Assembly (NCBI GenBank): GCA_023429995.1 | Contig: JAEZCE010000090.1 | Span: forward strand, 1 to 64,000 | Direction of reading: 5' to 3' | DNA from: Bacillota bacterium | GTDB lineage: Bacteria; Bacillota; UBA4882; UBA8346 | DNA length: 64,000 nt | Shown here: in pieces, positions 52,049-60,751 of the stretch | Layout: each line of letters starts with the position of its first letter | Position numbering within the stretch: the stretch's first letter is position 1 | Notes under the pieces: model-generated | The model's input: the letters and a program-made list of their open reading frames with translations, nothing else | Databases searched by the model: none | Told to the model about the DNA's origin: nothing | Translations under genes and position numbers: made by a program

Positions 52049-53191
52049 ATGTTTAGACTACTAACCGCTATAAAGTGTTTTTTATATGCCCTGGTTTTTA
52101 TTTTGGCAATTCATAAAACTTCAGTCAGTTTTGAACTGGCGGTAGTAATGATTATCATATTAATCAGCGGATTTTGGCGCAGTTTTGGACGGTATACCCA
52201 AAAAAAAGTAAATGTTTTTACTTTGTTACTGGATTTAATTTTGGTTTTTTGTTTTGCCTTACTCTCAAAAAGCGGCCACTACGATAAACTTTTTATGATT
52301 TATTTGGCCGAAGGTACGGCGATATTGCCCAAGCCACTTGTTTTTGTTTATGGTGTACTTGCAACAACCGCCAGTATGGGGGCTACAGCATTACATAACT
52401 TTAAGGAATACGGGCAGCCGTATTTACCCGGATTTTTCGAGTTACTGCTATATGCATTGGTGTTTGTGTTGGTTTGGAGTGAAAGACGGCAACGGGAAGA
52501 AAGATTAGTCTATGAAAAGTTGACGAAGGAATTGCGATACGTTAATCTGCAACTGCAGAAAAGCATGGCTTTGAACGAAAGTCTGGCTTCCGAGGCGGAA
52601 CGAAGACAACTTGTTGGTGAAATTCATGATAGTTTGGGATACCATCTTACCGGTTTGCTTTTGACTCTTGAAGCTGGAAAAAAGCTGGTGAGCCACGATG
52701 AGGAAGCTGCAAAAAATTATTGGGATAAAGCACTCGAACTTTCCCGGGTTGCTATTCTTTCGGTACGGGAATTGGTTACGGTAAAAAAGGAATCGAAATT
52801 TGAATTTGAATTGACTTCCCGCCTAAAGGAAATGGCACGGGAGGTTCAATCATTAACCGGATTGCAGATTGATATTAGGATTCAGGATATGAGGCTTTCG
52901 GGCAAAGAACAGTTTGTAATGTATCGCATTTTTCAGGAAGCGCTCACTAACACCTTGCGTTACGCCAATGCCAGTCGGGTTAAAATCGTCATTACCGGCA
53001 ACCAGGAATGCCTGGATTTCTCCTATGAAGATAATGGCGAAGGGACTAATCGGATTGAAGCCGGCAATGGTTTAAAGGGCATGAACCGCAGAATTTTAGA
53101 GATGGGCGGCGTCATTCATTTTCAGTCTCAAACAGGTATGGGCTTTAAAATTGACGGGCGTATTGCTGGACGAAGGAAAAATAATGAATAA
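52049..53191 (+). CDS. Sensor histidine kinase, NarL-type (HisKA_3)
   Basis: This 380-residue kinase has about five transmembrane helices in residues 1-150, a coiled coil (150-185), a HisKA_3 dimerisation domain with the phosphoacceptor His193 in VGEIHDSLGYHLTG, and an HATPase domain (280-378; MYRIFQEALTNTLRYANAS, NGLKGMNRRI). ATG 52049 follows AAAAAGG. It overlaps the response regulator gene by eight bases. The signal sensed in the membrane is unknown. Confidence 0.92.
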   Translation: MFRLLTAIKCFLYALVFILAIHKTSVSFELAVVMIIILISGFWRSFGRYTQKKVNVFTLLLDLILVFCFALLSKSGHYDKLFMIYLAEGTAILPKPLVFVYGVLATTASMGATALHNFKEYGQPYLPGFFELLLYALVFVLVWSERRQREERLVYEKLTKELRYVNLQLQKSMALNESLASEAERRQLVGEIHDSLGYHLTGLLLTLEAGKKLVSHDEEAAKNYWDKALELSRVAILSVRELVTVKKESKFEFELTSRLKEMAREVQSLTGLQIDIRIQDMRLSGKEQFVMYRIFQEALTNTLRYANASRVKIVITGNQECLDFSYEDNGEGTNRIEAGNGLKGMNRRILEMGGVIHFQSQTGMGFKIDGRIAGRRKNNE

Positions 53192-53837
53192 AATAAAGAT
53201 TTTAATTGCCGACGACCAACCGATTGTTTGTGAGGGGTTAAACGTTATTTTAAAACTTGAAGAAGATTTTGAAGTTGTCGGTATTTGCTATAATGGACAA
53301 GAGACGCTGGATTTTTGCAGGCAAATTCAGCCGGATATCATATTAATGGATGCGCGGATGCCGCAATTGAGCGGAATTGAAGCAACCAAAGAAATCAGTC
53401 AATTGTTTCCCAAGATTAAGGTACTGATTTTGACGACTTTTAATGAAGAGACATTGATTTATGATGGATTGAAGAATGGCGCCAAGGGTTTTTTACTGAA
53501 AGATACAGAACCCGATGAGTTATGCAAAAACATCAGAACCGTTCATGCCGGAGGGGCTTGCCTTCATCCGGAGGTAACATTAAAAGTGCTAGGGATGATT
53601 TCAACTCAAGGGAGAGGAATTACAGCCGATAACGTATCCGGTGACTTTGAGCAATTGACCGGTAGGGAAAAGGAAGTATTGAATTTGATTGGCAGAGGCT
53701 TATCAAATATTGAAATAGCCAATGGATTGTTTATAACCGAAGGAACAGTAAAAAATCATGTCAGCAATTTACTTGCCAAGCTTGGCGCTAGAGATAGGAC
53801 ACAATTAGCGATCTTGGCCCAGAAAAATATGACTTAA
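53184..53837 (+). CDS. Response regulator, NarL/LuxR type
   Basis: Partner of the preceding kinase, 217 residues. The receiver domain (1-120) has Asp10-Asp11, the phosphoacceptor Asp56 in ILMDARMP, Thr in ILTTFNEE and Lys in GFLLKDTEP. The LuxR helix-turn-helix (150-215) has LTGREKEVLNLIGRGLSNIEIA and VKNHVSNLLAKLGARDR. ATG 53184 follows GAAGGA and lies inside the end of the kinase gene. The target is unknown; the gene at 53948 is the nearest candidate. Confidence 0.94.
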   Translation: MNKIKILIADDQPIVCEGLNVILKLEEDFEVVGICYNGQETLDFCRQIQPDIILMDARMPQLSGIEATKEISQLFPKIKVLILTTFNEETLIYDGLKNGAKGFLLKDTEPDELCKNIRTVHAGGACLHPEVTLKVLGMISTQGRGITADNVSGDFEQLTGREKEVLNLIGRGLSNIEIANGLFITEGTVKNHVSNLLAKLGARDRTQLAILAQKNMT

Positions 53838-53875
53838 GTAAGAGAAATTTCTAACCCTGGATAGATGCGCAATAT

Positions 53876-53913
53876 CGCCCTCATCTTTAATATAAAGGTG
53901 AGGGGTTTTTTTT
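53876..53913 (+). terminator. Intrinsic terminator after the two-component system
   Basis: CCCTCATCTTT pairs with AAAGGTGAGGG, followed by eight T. Confidence 0.9.
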
Positions 53914-53947
53914 GGGTACAAAATCATTTTTTACAGGAGACAAGATT

Positions 53948-55570
53948 ATGAAACATAAAAAAACAATGTCCGCCGTGTTAATCATTTTTCTGGTTTTGTT
54001 TATTTCCGTATTTTTTACCGTATTTCAGATAAAAACAGAAACCAAAGATTTGTTCCGGATGAACAAGGAGCTTCAAGAAGAAGGCTATTACATGGCCGAA
54101 TTTGAATTCAAAATGTTGGGGATAGCTCACTGGCTAGATAAAGGATGTTATTACACGGCACTGTCGCGGTTTAACCAGTTGCACAAACAATTAAAATCGA
54201 AAGCGGGATTAATTAAAGTCCCGCGATTTACGAACAAAGAAGCGGAAATGGAATTTTATCTGAATCTTCAAAATCCGCGGACCGGCGCATTTATGGATGA
54301 TAGCTATCCTTACTGCACTTATAACGAGGTTACTGAAAATGTATTAAACCATCTTGAGGCCTTGGCTAAGGAAACAGGAAAGCCCTTACGGTTAAAATAT
54401 CCCCTCAAATACTTGGATGAGATTAACACGCCTAAAAAGCTTAAGGCTTTTTTGGATGACGTATCCAAAGTCGGCTGGATTGCCTCTAGTTTTCCGCAAA
54501 CCACTTTTGTTTTCGCCAGAAGCCTGCTCAGTTATTACAACGGGGAAGGCGTCATCGGGCAGAGTAAGTTGTATGATTTTTCTCCGGAATGGAAACAGGC
54601 TTTATTACAATGGTTCTATGAAAATCAAGACCCACGGACTGGTTTTTGGGGCCCCAAATCACGAATAAGCGCCAATTTATGGAAGAAAGATTTGAACAAC
54701 ACGGCCTCAATTATCAAAGTATTCGTTGATAGAAACGGCAATGACATTCAGCGGTTATTTCCTTTGCGATACAAAAAAGAGATGTTTAAAACGGCTCTTG
54801 AGGTTATGTCCGAACCCATGCCCGCCGACACCGATTTGGATGAGTGGCATGAATGGGCATTAATAATGGGAAAAGGCACAGCCATGCTGACCCGATATTT
54901 ATGGAAAGACGCTTCTCGCGGAGATAAAGCGAAGGCTAAAGAATTGATGGCCGGTTTTGTTACGATCAGCTTTAAAAAGTATTATGTTGCGGAGGAAGGA
55001 GCATTCAGCTATTATCCTGATACAAAACATGCCACTTTAGATGGCACGGGCGGAAAAATGGCAGAGTTTACCGACATGGGTTTTTTTTCGGCGGAAAAGC
55101 AAAAATATTTATGGGGAAATCCTGAAGACAGGATGTTTGACCTTGGCATGCGCGTTGTGTCAAGACTTACCGTTCATGATATGGCTAAAATCACCAGTCA
55201 TCCGGAAATCAACGCGTTACGTTTTTATGATACGATTCCTGACTTCGGCGATCTGGTATCGGGAGTTTTCGCGGTTGCATACCCGCAAAAAACTTCCGTT
55301 CTGGACATCATGGATTTTACTCCCAAAGTGAAACATTGGCTTGATACCACTTCACAAAGCATGGGAAATTGGGTTTCCAAAGAAACAACCATGCAAAAAT
55401 TGGATTCTTTGAAAGTAAACAAAGTTGCTGTTTACAAAGATGAAATCCCGCTGGAAATCATCACTGAATCTTTGAAAAAGAATGGATTAATTGAGGTGAT
55501 CGGCTTCGATGTTTTACAAACGCCGCGATATAAAATTACTTTTGAATTACAATCAAACCCTTATTTTTAA
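53948..55570 (+). CDS. Membrane-anchored protein with toroid-like repeats, function unknown
   Basis: I do not recognise this 540-residue protein. An N-terminal membrane anchor (8-28) is followed by a short coiled segment and a long helical extracytoplasmic part. Two segments, LNLQNPRTGAF and ENQDPRTGFWG, resemble the QxxxxGxW turns of alpha/alpha-toroid folds (prenyltransferases, squalene cyclases, glycan lyases). Other notable parts are EWHEWALIMGKGTAMLTRYL and FSYYPDTKHATLDGTGG. The start is ATG 53948 behind AGGAGA; the open frame upstream overlaps the terminator. A cell-envelope enzyme is possible. Confidence 0.7.
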   Translation: MKHKKTMSAVLIIFLVLFISVFFTVFQIKTETKDLFRMNKELQEEGYYMAEFEFKMLGIAHWLDKGCYYTALSRFNQLHKQLKSKAGLIKVPRFTNKEAEMEFYLNLQNPRTGAFMDDSYPYCTYNEVTENVLNHLEALAKETGKPLRLKYPLKYLDEINTPKKLKAFLDDVSKVGWIASSFPQTTFVFARSLLSYYNGEGVIGQSKLYDFSPEWKQALLQWFYENQDPRTGFWGPKSRISANLWKKDLNNTASIIKVFVDRNGNDIQRLFPLRYKKEMFKTALEVMSEPMPADTDLDEWHEWALIMGKGTAMLTRYLWKDASRGDKAKAKELMAGFVTISFKKYYVAEEGAFSYYPDTKHATLDGTGGKMAEFTDMGFFSAEKQKYLWGNPEDRMFDLGMRVVSRLTVHDMAKITSHPEINALRFYDTIPDFGDLVSGVFAVAYPQKTSVLDIMDFTPKVKHWLDTTSQSMGNWVSKETTMQKLDSLKVNKVAVYKDEIPLEIITESLKKNGLIEVIGFDVLQTPRYKITFELQSNPYF

Positions 55571-55657
55571 AGAAAATAACTAACAAAAACATGATGAATC
55601 TCATTTGTGGTATTTATCTATGGATACCGGCATATCTTTTTATGGGGTGAATAAAGA

Positions 55658-56242
55658 ATGTCGGTATCTGTCAAGATTTTAATCGTAGCGGTACTTAATT
55701 TCGCGGCCTTAATTTACCTGGTCGTAAAGTTATTAACCAGCGGCAACCATTTAGCCGGAAGTTTGAAGTTGGCCTGGGATTTTATCCTGGGTAAGCCGGA
55801 TCAGACGGATTACCCGATTTACACCCGGATGATCTGGGTACCTATTCTCAGAAAATCCTGGTGGTTTATGTTGATCATCTATTCCTTGTCCTGGATTATC
55901 ACGGATAATCTTTATATGGATATTGGGATTGTCTTCCTGATTTTCATTCATGTTTTTTGGTATCTTTATGCATCCATGATTTTCAAAACCAAGTATGACC
56001 GGATTCTGCATTTTACCGCCGATTGGGGAATCATTTATAAGGAAATTCCCCGGGATTCTTTTCTGTTGGAGAAAACCTTGGCTGAACTGGACTTGCGAAA
56101 AAAAAGTCTCCTGATTCTCGCGATTGAACGAAATCATCAATTAAATCCTTTTCCCAAAGGGTTGGAACGGCTCGAAGCCGGTGACCGCATTGTAATGTTT
56201 GGCGATTTAGGAGCATACCAGAGTATTCTGAATTCACCTTGA
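55658..56242 (+). CDS. Membrane protein with C-terminal RCK_C (TrkA-C)-like domain
   Basis: This 194-residue protein has three to four helices in residues 1-120 and a soluble tail (about 130-192) with LEKTLAELDLRKKSLLILAIER and LEAGDRIVMFGDLGAYQSI, which follows the TrkA-C/RCK_C fold that binds nucleotides and gates ion transport. The membrane part does not look like a known channel. ATG 55658 follows ATGGGGTGA. It may be an ion-transport regulator; no transporter gene is adjacent. Confidence 0.72.
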   Translation: MSVSVKILIVAVLNFAALIYLVVKLLTSGNHLAGSLKLAWDFILGKPDQTDYPIYTRMIWVPILRKSWWFMLIIYSLSWIITDNLYMDIGIVFLIFIHVFWYLYASMIFKTKYDRILHFTADWGIIYKEIPRDSFLLEKTLAELDLRKKSLLILAIERNHQLNPFPKGLERLEAGDRIVMFGDLGAYQSILNSP

Positions 56243-56363
56243 GTGAAAATGCCGATGGTATTTTGTACAATGATTTACTTGACAGAGATCCCAAAGCTAA
56301 CTATAATGAATATATTATTGGAAAATTTTTTGTTTCAAAAATCTGAATTTTAGGATGAGTTCA

Positions 56364-56609
56364 ATGGATCCCTTGGATCATACAGAAGAGATTAGTGGAG
56401 ATTATGTTGTTGTCCGGGCATTGGAAGATGGTGTCACCATTATTGGATTGACCCGAGGAAAAGACACCAAATTTCATCACACCGAAAAGTTGGACCGGGG
56501 TGAAGTGATGCTGTTTCAGTTTACCGAACATACTTCAGCCATGAAAATTCGTGGTAAAGCCGAAGTTTTCACAAAACACGGTCAAATCCAAAGCGGCAGG
56601 GAATCATAG
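56364..56609 (+). CDS. mtrB: Tryptophan RNA-binding attenuation protein TRAP
   Basis: This 81-residue protein forms an 11-subunit ring. When loaded with tryptophan it binds NAG repeats in the trp leader. Core segments EDGVTIIGLTRGKDTKFHH, EKLDRGEVMLFQFTEHTSA and KIRGKAEV match Bacillus MtrB, including the Lys/Lys/Arg residues known to contact RNA (KFHH, EKLD, KIRG). The N-terminus is about ten residues longer. AGGATGA suits ATG 56364; ATG 56355 lies within it. In Bacillus mtrB is beside mtrA (folE); here it directly precedes its own target, the trp leader. Confidence 0.95.
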   Translation: MDPLDHTEEISGDYVVVRALEDGVTIIGLTRGKDTKFHHTEKLDRGEVMLFQFTEHTSAMKIRGKAEVFTKHGQIQSGRES

Positions 56610-56641
56610 CGCCAGGCGCTAAAGTTAGTATAGTCTATAAT
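56609..56641 (+). promoter_or_regulatory. trp promoter region with palindrome
   Basis: TATAAT at 56636-56641 is perfect, but the -35 region has no good match. AGCGCCAGGCGCT, a perfect 13-base palindrome (56608-56620), lies where a -35 would be and includes the end of the mtrB stop codon. Confidence 0.5.
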
Positions 56642-56645
56642 AGTT

Positions 56646-56775
56646 GAGGGGCTGCGAAGCCCGTAGAAGTTGGGATAAACCCGTTTTCATAACGGAGATC
56701 CCGGAGCATAGGGGCTATAAAGCCCGCCAGTAGAGGGACGATTGGTGTCCAAGTTGAGATGAGCTGAGCAGTCAG
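56646..56775 (+). ncRNA. TRAP-binding leader with hairpin-separated NAG triplets
   Basis: NAG triplets begin at 56646, 56664, 56704, 56709, 56728, 56733, 56751, 56756, 56761, 56766 and 56773: eleven, matching the eleven TRAP subunits. The last five have two- to four-base spacers as in Bacillus. The earlier gaps are closed by hairpins: GGGCT/AGCCC (56649-56662), GGGAT/ATCCC enclosing CCGTT/AACGG (56672-56702), GGGCT/AGCCC (56712-56725) and GGAC/GTCC (56736-56750). An extra AAG at 56667 is also present. The site lies just before the attenuator. Confidence 0.75.
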
Positions 56776-56783
56776 GGTGAATG

Positions 56784-56818
56784 AAGACCAGACTCTTGGT
56801 AGTCTGGTCTTTTATTAT
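56784..56818 (+). terminator. trp attenuator (intrinsic terminator)
   Basis: AAGACCAGACT pairs with AGTCTGGTCTT, followed by a U-rich tail. A competing antiterminator is possible: GAGcaGTCaGG (56766-56776) can pair with CCaGACTC (56788-56795). It overlaps the last NAG triplets, so bound TRAP would favour termination. Confidence 0.85.
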
Positions 56819-56835
56819 ATCCAGGAGGAGCCGAG

Positions 56836-59157
56836 ATGAGCATGAGTGAAGCTTTTTTAGAAAATCTGCCCTTGGTCCGGGCAAACGGTAAGGCCAGCCG
56901 GTTTTTGATAGGCGGCGTTGAAGTTGGGGGAAACGAACCGGTGATCATCGCCGGACCCTGCGCCGTGGAATCAGCCGGTCAAATTCTTGAAATTGCCCGG
57001 AGAGTAAAAGAGGAAGGCGCTCAAGGCCTGAGGGGAGGGGTCTATAAACCCCGGAGTTCACCCTATAGTTTTCAAGGCTTGGGTGAAGTGGGGCTGGAGT
57101 ATTTGACACAGGCCCGGGAGAAGGCGGGCTTATTTACCGTGGTGGAAGTAACCAGCATTGAGCAGATAGGCCAGGTAATGGACTACGTGGACGTAATCCA
57201 AATCGGGGCCCGCAATATGCAGAATTTCGAATTGTTAAAAGCAGTGGGGCGGATTCAAAAGCCGGTTTTGTTGAAAAGAGGCTTTTCAGCCACCATTCAG
57301 GAGTTACTTCAAGCAGCCGAATATATTTTGTATGAAGGAAACCCTCAGGTGATTCTGTGTGAACGGGGAATCCGTACTTTTGAAACCATTACCCGCAATA
57401 CTCTGGATATTAACGCGATCCCTCTGCTGAAACAATTAACGCACTTGCCGGTTTTTGCCGACCCCAGCCACGGAACCGGCCGCAGCGACCTGGTCATTCC
57501 GGTCGCCAAGGCAGCTCTTTCCGCCGGCGCCAACGGTCTGATTATCGAAGTCCACCCCAATCCCGATAAAGCCCTTTCCGATGGAAACCAGTCATTGGAT
57601 TTTCAAGGTTTCGCGGATCTAATGAAAGAATTAAAACTACCCAAAGAACGAAACACCCATCGTATTAAGACTCAGGTTTTACCCTCATTTGAAAAGTTCA
57701 CCGAAATCATAGCCGAAAACGACTACCATTACATTCCGGTCCAGGCCGAGTTTATCACGGATTCCGAAACCCCGGTGACGGTTTTTGCCAAACTCGCCGA
57801 AGGTACGGGACGCTTTTTACTGGAAAGCGTTGAACGGGGGGAACAAGTCGGCCGGTATTCGTTCATTGGCTGGGATCCCTTGGTAACTTTGAAAGCTACG
57901 GGTAGCCACACCGAGATTACAGACCAACTATCCGTCAAGAAAATCAACGATCAAGATCCGCTGGCCATCCTCAAAGAGACATTGGATTCTTTGAAGGTTG
58001 CGCCCACCATCCACCGGGAGAAATTTTTCGGCGGAGCGGTCGGCTATATTGGTTATGATTACATCCGGCAAATCGAAAAGATACCCCTTTTAAAACCTGT
58101 CGTCATTGAAATGCCGGATCTTTACTGGATCATACCCCGATACCTGACAACCTTTGACCATGTATCCCATAAGGTAACCATTATTGTATTGGCGAAGGTT
58201 GATCAAGCCGACTTGGAGCGAACATACCAAAAGGCCGTCGCCGATTTGGAGGAAATTATCGCCAAATTTCATAATTCCGTCGATTTGCAACCCCTTAGCG
58301 ATTTTCAGGAAACCGGCCGGGCAACCCAAAGCAGTTCGTTGACAAAGGAGCAATATATGGAGAGGGTCGAGAGGATAAAAGAGTACATCAATGCCGGAGA
58401 TGCTTTTCAAGTGGTTTTATCCCAGCGAATCGAACAGCCCTTTGAGGGGGATCCGCTGTTGTTTTACCGTTTGCTCCGGACGATTAATCCCTCTCCTTAT
58501 TTATTTTATCTCGATTTTGGCCAATTCCAGCTGGCCGGCTCCTCTCCCGAAGTCATGGTGCGAAAGGAAGAGCAAACCGTTACATTAAAACCGATTGCCG
58601 GGTGCAGGCCCCGGGGTGCCTCCGCGGACGAAGATGAACTGCTGCGTCAAGAACTGATCCGGGATGAAAAAGAACGGGCTGAACATACCATGCTGGTGGA
58701 TTTGGGCCGCAACGATCTGGGCAGAGTCTGTAAGTTCGGGACTGTGAGTGTCGCCGACCTGATGAATATCGAAAATTATTCCCATGTGATGCATATTGTA
58801 TCCACAATATACGGCGAACTGATGCCCGCTTATTCCGGAGTGGATTTGCTGCGGGCCGTGTTTCCAGCCGGAACTCTTTCCGGCGCTCCCAAAGTCCGGG
58901 CCATGGAAATTATCGAAGAAATGGAACCGATTGAGCGGGGCTTTTATGGCGGCGCCGTTGGATATTTGGGCTTTAACGGCAATCTGGATACCTGCATTAC
59001 CATTCGGACCGTTTTATTTAAGGACCATAAAGCGGTTTGCCAGGTAGGAGCGGGAATAGTGGCGGATTCGGTTCCCGAAACGGAATATCAGGAAACCATG
59101 AATAAGGCAGGGGCTTTACTGGCAGCGCTGGCGAAAGTAGGTGGGGGAGCATGCTAG
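56836..59157 (+). CDS. aroF-trpE: Fused DAHP synthase-anthranilate synthase component I
   Basis: One open frame of 773 residues joins two enzymes. Residues 1-270 are a type I-beta DAHP synthase (IAGPCAVES, YKPRSSPYSFQG, QIGARNMQNF, LLKRGFS, DPSHGTGRSDL, EVHPNPDKALSDG). After a linker of about 15 residues, residues 285-770 are TrpE, with the tryptophan-binding LLESVERG, PIAGCRPRGA, LVDLGRNDLGRV and FPAGTLSGAPKVRAMEIIEE. No stop or frameshift lies between them. The start ATG follows AGGAGGAG. It would make both DAHP and, with TrpG, anthranilate. It is the first gene after the TRAP-controlled attenuator. Confidence 0.93.
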   Translation: MSMSEAFLENLPLVRANGKASRFLIGGVEVGGNEPVIIAGPCAVESAGQILEIARRVKEEGAQGLRGGVYKPRSSPYSFQGLGEVGLEYLTQAREKAGLFTVVEVTSIEQIGQVMDYVDVIQIGARNMQNFELLKAVGRIQKPVLLKRGFSATIQELLQAAEYILYEGNPQVILCERGIRTFETITRNTLDINAIPLLKQLTHLPVFADPSHGTGRSDLVIPVAKAALSAGANGLIIEVHPNPDKALSDGNQSLDFQGFADLMKELKLPKERNTHRIKTQVLPSFEKFTEIIAENDYHYIPVQAEFITDSETPVTVFAKLAEGTGRFLLESVERGEQVGRYSFIGWDPLVTLKATGSHTEITDQLSVKKINDQDPLAILKETLDSLKVAPTIHREKFFGGAVGYIGYDYIRQIEKIPLLKPVVIEMPDLYWIIPRYLTTFDHVSHKVTIIVLAKVDQADLERTYQKAVADLEEIIAKFHNSVDLQPLSDFQETGRATQSSSLTKEQYMERVERIKEYINAGDAFQVVLSQRIEQPFEGDPLLFYRLLRTINPSPYLFYLDFGQFQLAGSSPEVMVRKEEQTVTLKPIAGCRPRGASADEDELLRQELIRDEKERAEHTMLVDLGRNDLGRVCKFGTVSVADLMNIENYSHVMHIVSTIYGELMPAYSGVDLLRAVFPAGTLSGAPKVRAMEIIEEMEPIERGFYGGAVGYLGFNGNLDTCITIRTVLFKDHKAVCQVGAGIVADSVPETEYQETMNKAGALLAALAKVGGGAC

Positions 59158-59714
59158 TGATTATCGATAATTATGATTCATTTACCTATAATTTGGTGCA
59201 ATATTTCGGTGAACTCCGGGCTGAAATCAAAGTCTTCCGGAATGATCAGGTTACACTTGATGAGTTAATCAGCCTCCATCCCGATCAGGTAGTAATTTCC
59301 CCCGGCCCCTGCACTCCCAAAGAAAGCGGGATTTCTCCCGGAGTGATCCGGCATTTTTCCGGCAAAGTTCCCTTGCTCGGCGTTTGCCTGGGCCATCAGT
59401 GTATCGGGGAAGTGTTCGGAGGAAAAGTCATCCGGGCGCCCTCTCCGGTGCACGGAAAGATTTCTGTCATCCGTCATACCGGACGGGGTATCTTTCAGGG
59501 AATACCGGAAATCTTTGAGGCGGTCCGTTATCATTCCCTGGTAGTCGAAAAAAAGTCGTTCCCATCCGAACTCGAAATCACGGCCACCACCGACGACGGT
59601 TTGGTAATGGGACTCCAGCACTTGAAGGATCCGACCTACGGGGTTCAGTTTCATCCGGAATCGATTTTTACCGTAGTTGGAAAGAGCTTGCTGGAGAATT
59701 TTTTGAAAATATAG
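59151..59714 (+). CDS. trpG: Anthranilate synthase component II (glutamine amidotransferase)
   Basis: This 187-residue subunit supplies ammonia from glutamine to TrpE. The catalytic triad is visible: Cys in LLGVCLGHQCIGE, and His-Glu in GVQFHPESIF. ISPGPCTPKESG is the oxyanion-loop region. It overlaps the trpE fusion gene by seven bases, so it is translationally coupled. In Bacillus this subunit (pabA) is usually encoded in the folate operon; here it is in the trp operon, so it may serve both pathways. Confidence 0.95.
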   Translation: MLVIIDNYDSFTYNLVQYFGELRAEIKVFRNDQVTLDELISLHPDQVVISPGPCTPKESGISPGVIRHFSGKVPLLGVCLGHQCIGEVFGGKVIRAPSPVHGKISVIRHTGRGIFQGIPEIFEAVRYHSLVVEKKSFPSELEITATTDDGLVMGLQHLKDPTYGVQFHPESIFTVVGKSLLENFLKI

Positions 59715-59729
59715 AGGAGATGAGCGTAG

Positions 59730-60740
59730 ATGCTGAAGGACAGTTTAGCTAAGTTAATCCGTAAGGAAGACTTGACGGAAGCAGAGATGGTTGAGGCTAC
59801 CAATTTGATTATGGAAGGTCAGGCTTCCCAGGCCCAGATCGGTAGTTTTCTAACGGCCTTGCGGCTCAAGGGGGAGACCGTAACCGAGATTGCCGGGGCG
59901 GCTAAGGTTATGCGGGAAAAAGCTTTAAAAGTCAAATATGAAGCGCCGGTTGTCATTGATACCTGCGGGACCGGCGGTGATGGTTCCAATACTTTTAATA
60001 TTTCAACAACTGCCGCTTTTATTGTCGCGGCTGCCGGTATTCCAGTCGCCAAGCACGGAAACCGGGCTATGTCCAGCCGTTGCGGCAGCGCCGATCTGTT
60101 GGAAGCGCTGGGAGTCAAAGTGGATTTACCTCCGGAGAGGGTGGAGAAATGTTTACAAGAAGCCGGCATCGGATTTCTTTTTGCGCCGGCCTTTCACTCC
60201 GCCATGAAACATGTGGTGGGACCCCGGCGTGAGCTCGGCTTTCGGACGATTTTTAATGTTTTAGGGCCCCTCACCAACCCTGCGGGAGCGAATTGCCAAT
60301 TATTAGGAGTCTATGACTGTTCGCTTACCGGAATCATTGCGGAGGTGTTGCAAAAGTTAGGCGCCAAAAGGGCCATGGTGGTTCACGGAGGCGGGGGTCT
60401 GGATGAATTATCCCTGGAAGGAATCAATCAAGTCAGTTTCTTAAAAGATGGAATCATTGAAACTTTTTCATTCCGGGCTGAGGATGCGGGTTTGGAGCCC
60501 GCCTCCAACGCGCAATTAAGGGGAGAGACCCCCAGGGATAATGCTCTGGTTACGGAAGCCATATTAAGTGGCGCCGAACAAGGTCCCAGGCTTTCGGTTG
60601 TATTGCTGAATGCCGCCGCGGCGCTGATGGCGGCGGGGGTTGCCGTTGATTTTAAAGCGGGTATTGCCGCAGCCCGCCGGTTGATTGATGAAGGACTCGC
60701 CTTTGAAAAGTTGCAACAATTACGAAGAATAGCGGTTTGA
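59730..60740 (+). CDS. trpD: Anthranilate phosphoribosyltransferase
   Basis: Second step of the tryptophan branch; 336 residues. Motifs are DTCGTGGDGSNTFNIST (PRPP site), KHGNRAMSSRCGSADLLEALG (anthranilate and PRPP binding) and the VVHGGGGLDELS region. The length and order are normal for TrpD. ATG 59730 follows GAGGAGATGAG. It lies 15 bases after trpG. Confidence 0.97.
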   Translation: MLKDSLAKLIRKEDLTEAEMVEATNLIMEGQASQAQIGSFLTALRLKGETVTEIAGAAKVMREKALKVKYEAPVVIDTCGTGGDGSNTFNISTTAAFIVAAAGIPVAKHGNRAMSSRCGSADLLEALGVKVDLPPERVEKCLQEAGIGFLFAPAFHSAMKHVVGPRRELGFRTIFNVLGPLTNPAGANCQLLGVYDCSLTGIIAEVLQKLGAKRAMVVHGGGGLDELSLEGINQVSFLKDGIIETFSFRAEDAGLEPASNAQLRGETPRDNALVTEAILSGAEQGPRLSVVLLNAAAALMAAGVAVDFKAGIAAARRLIDEGLAFEKLQQLRRIAV

Positions 60741-60751
60741 TGAGGTAAACC

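Noticed and set aside
57640..57700. Hidden stop or internal start separating aroF and trpE
   Set aside because: I read the junction in frame and found no stop. The ATG codons there lack a ribosome site, so a true fusion is the simpler reading.
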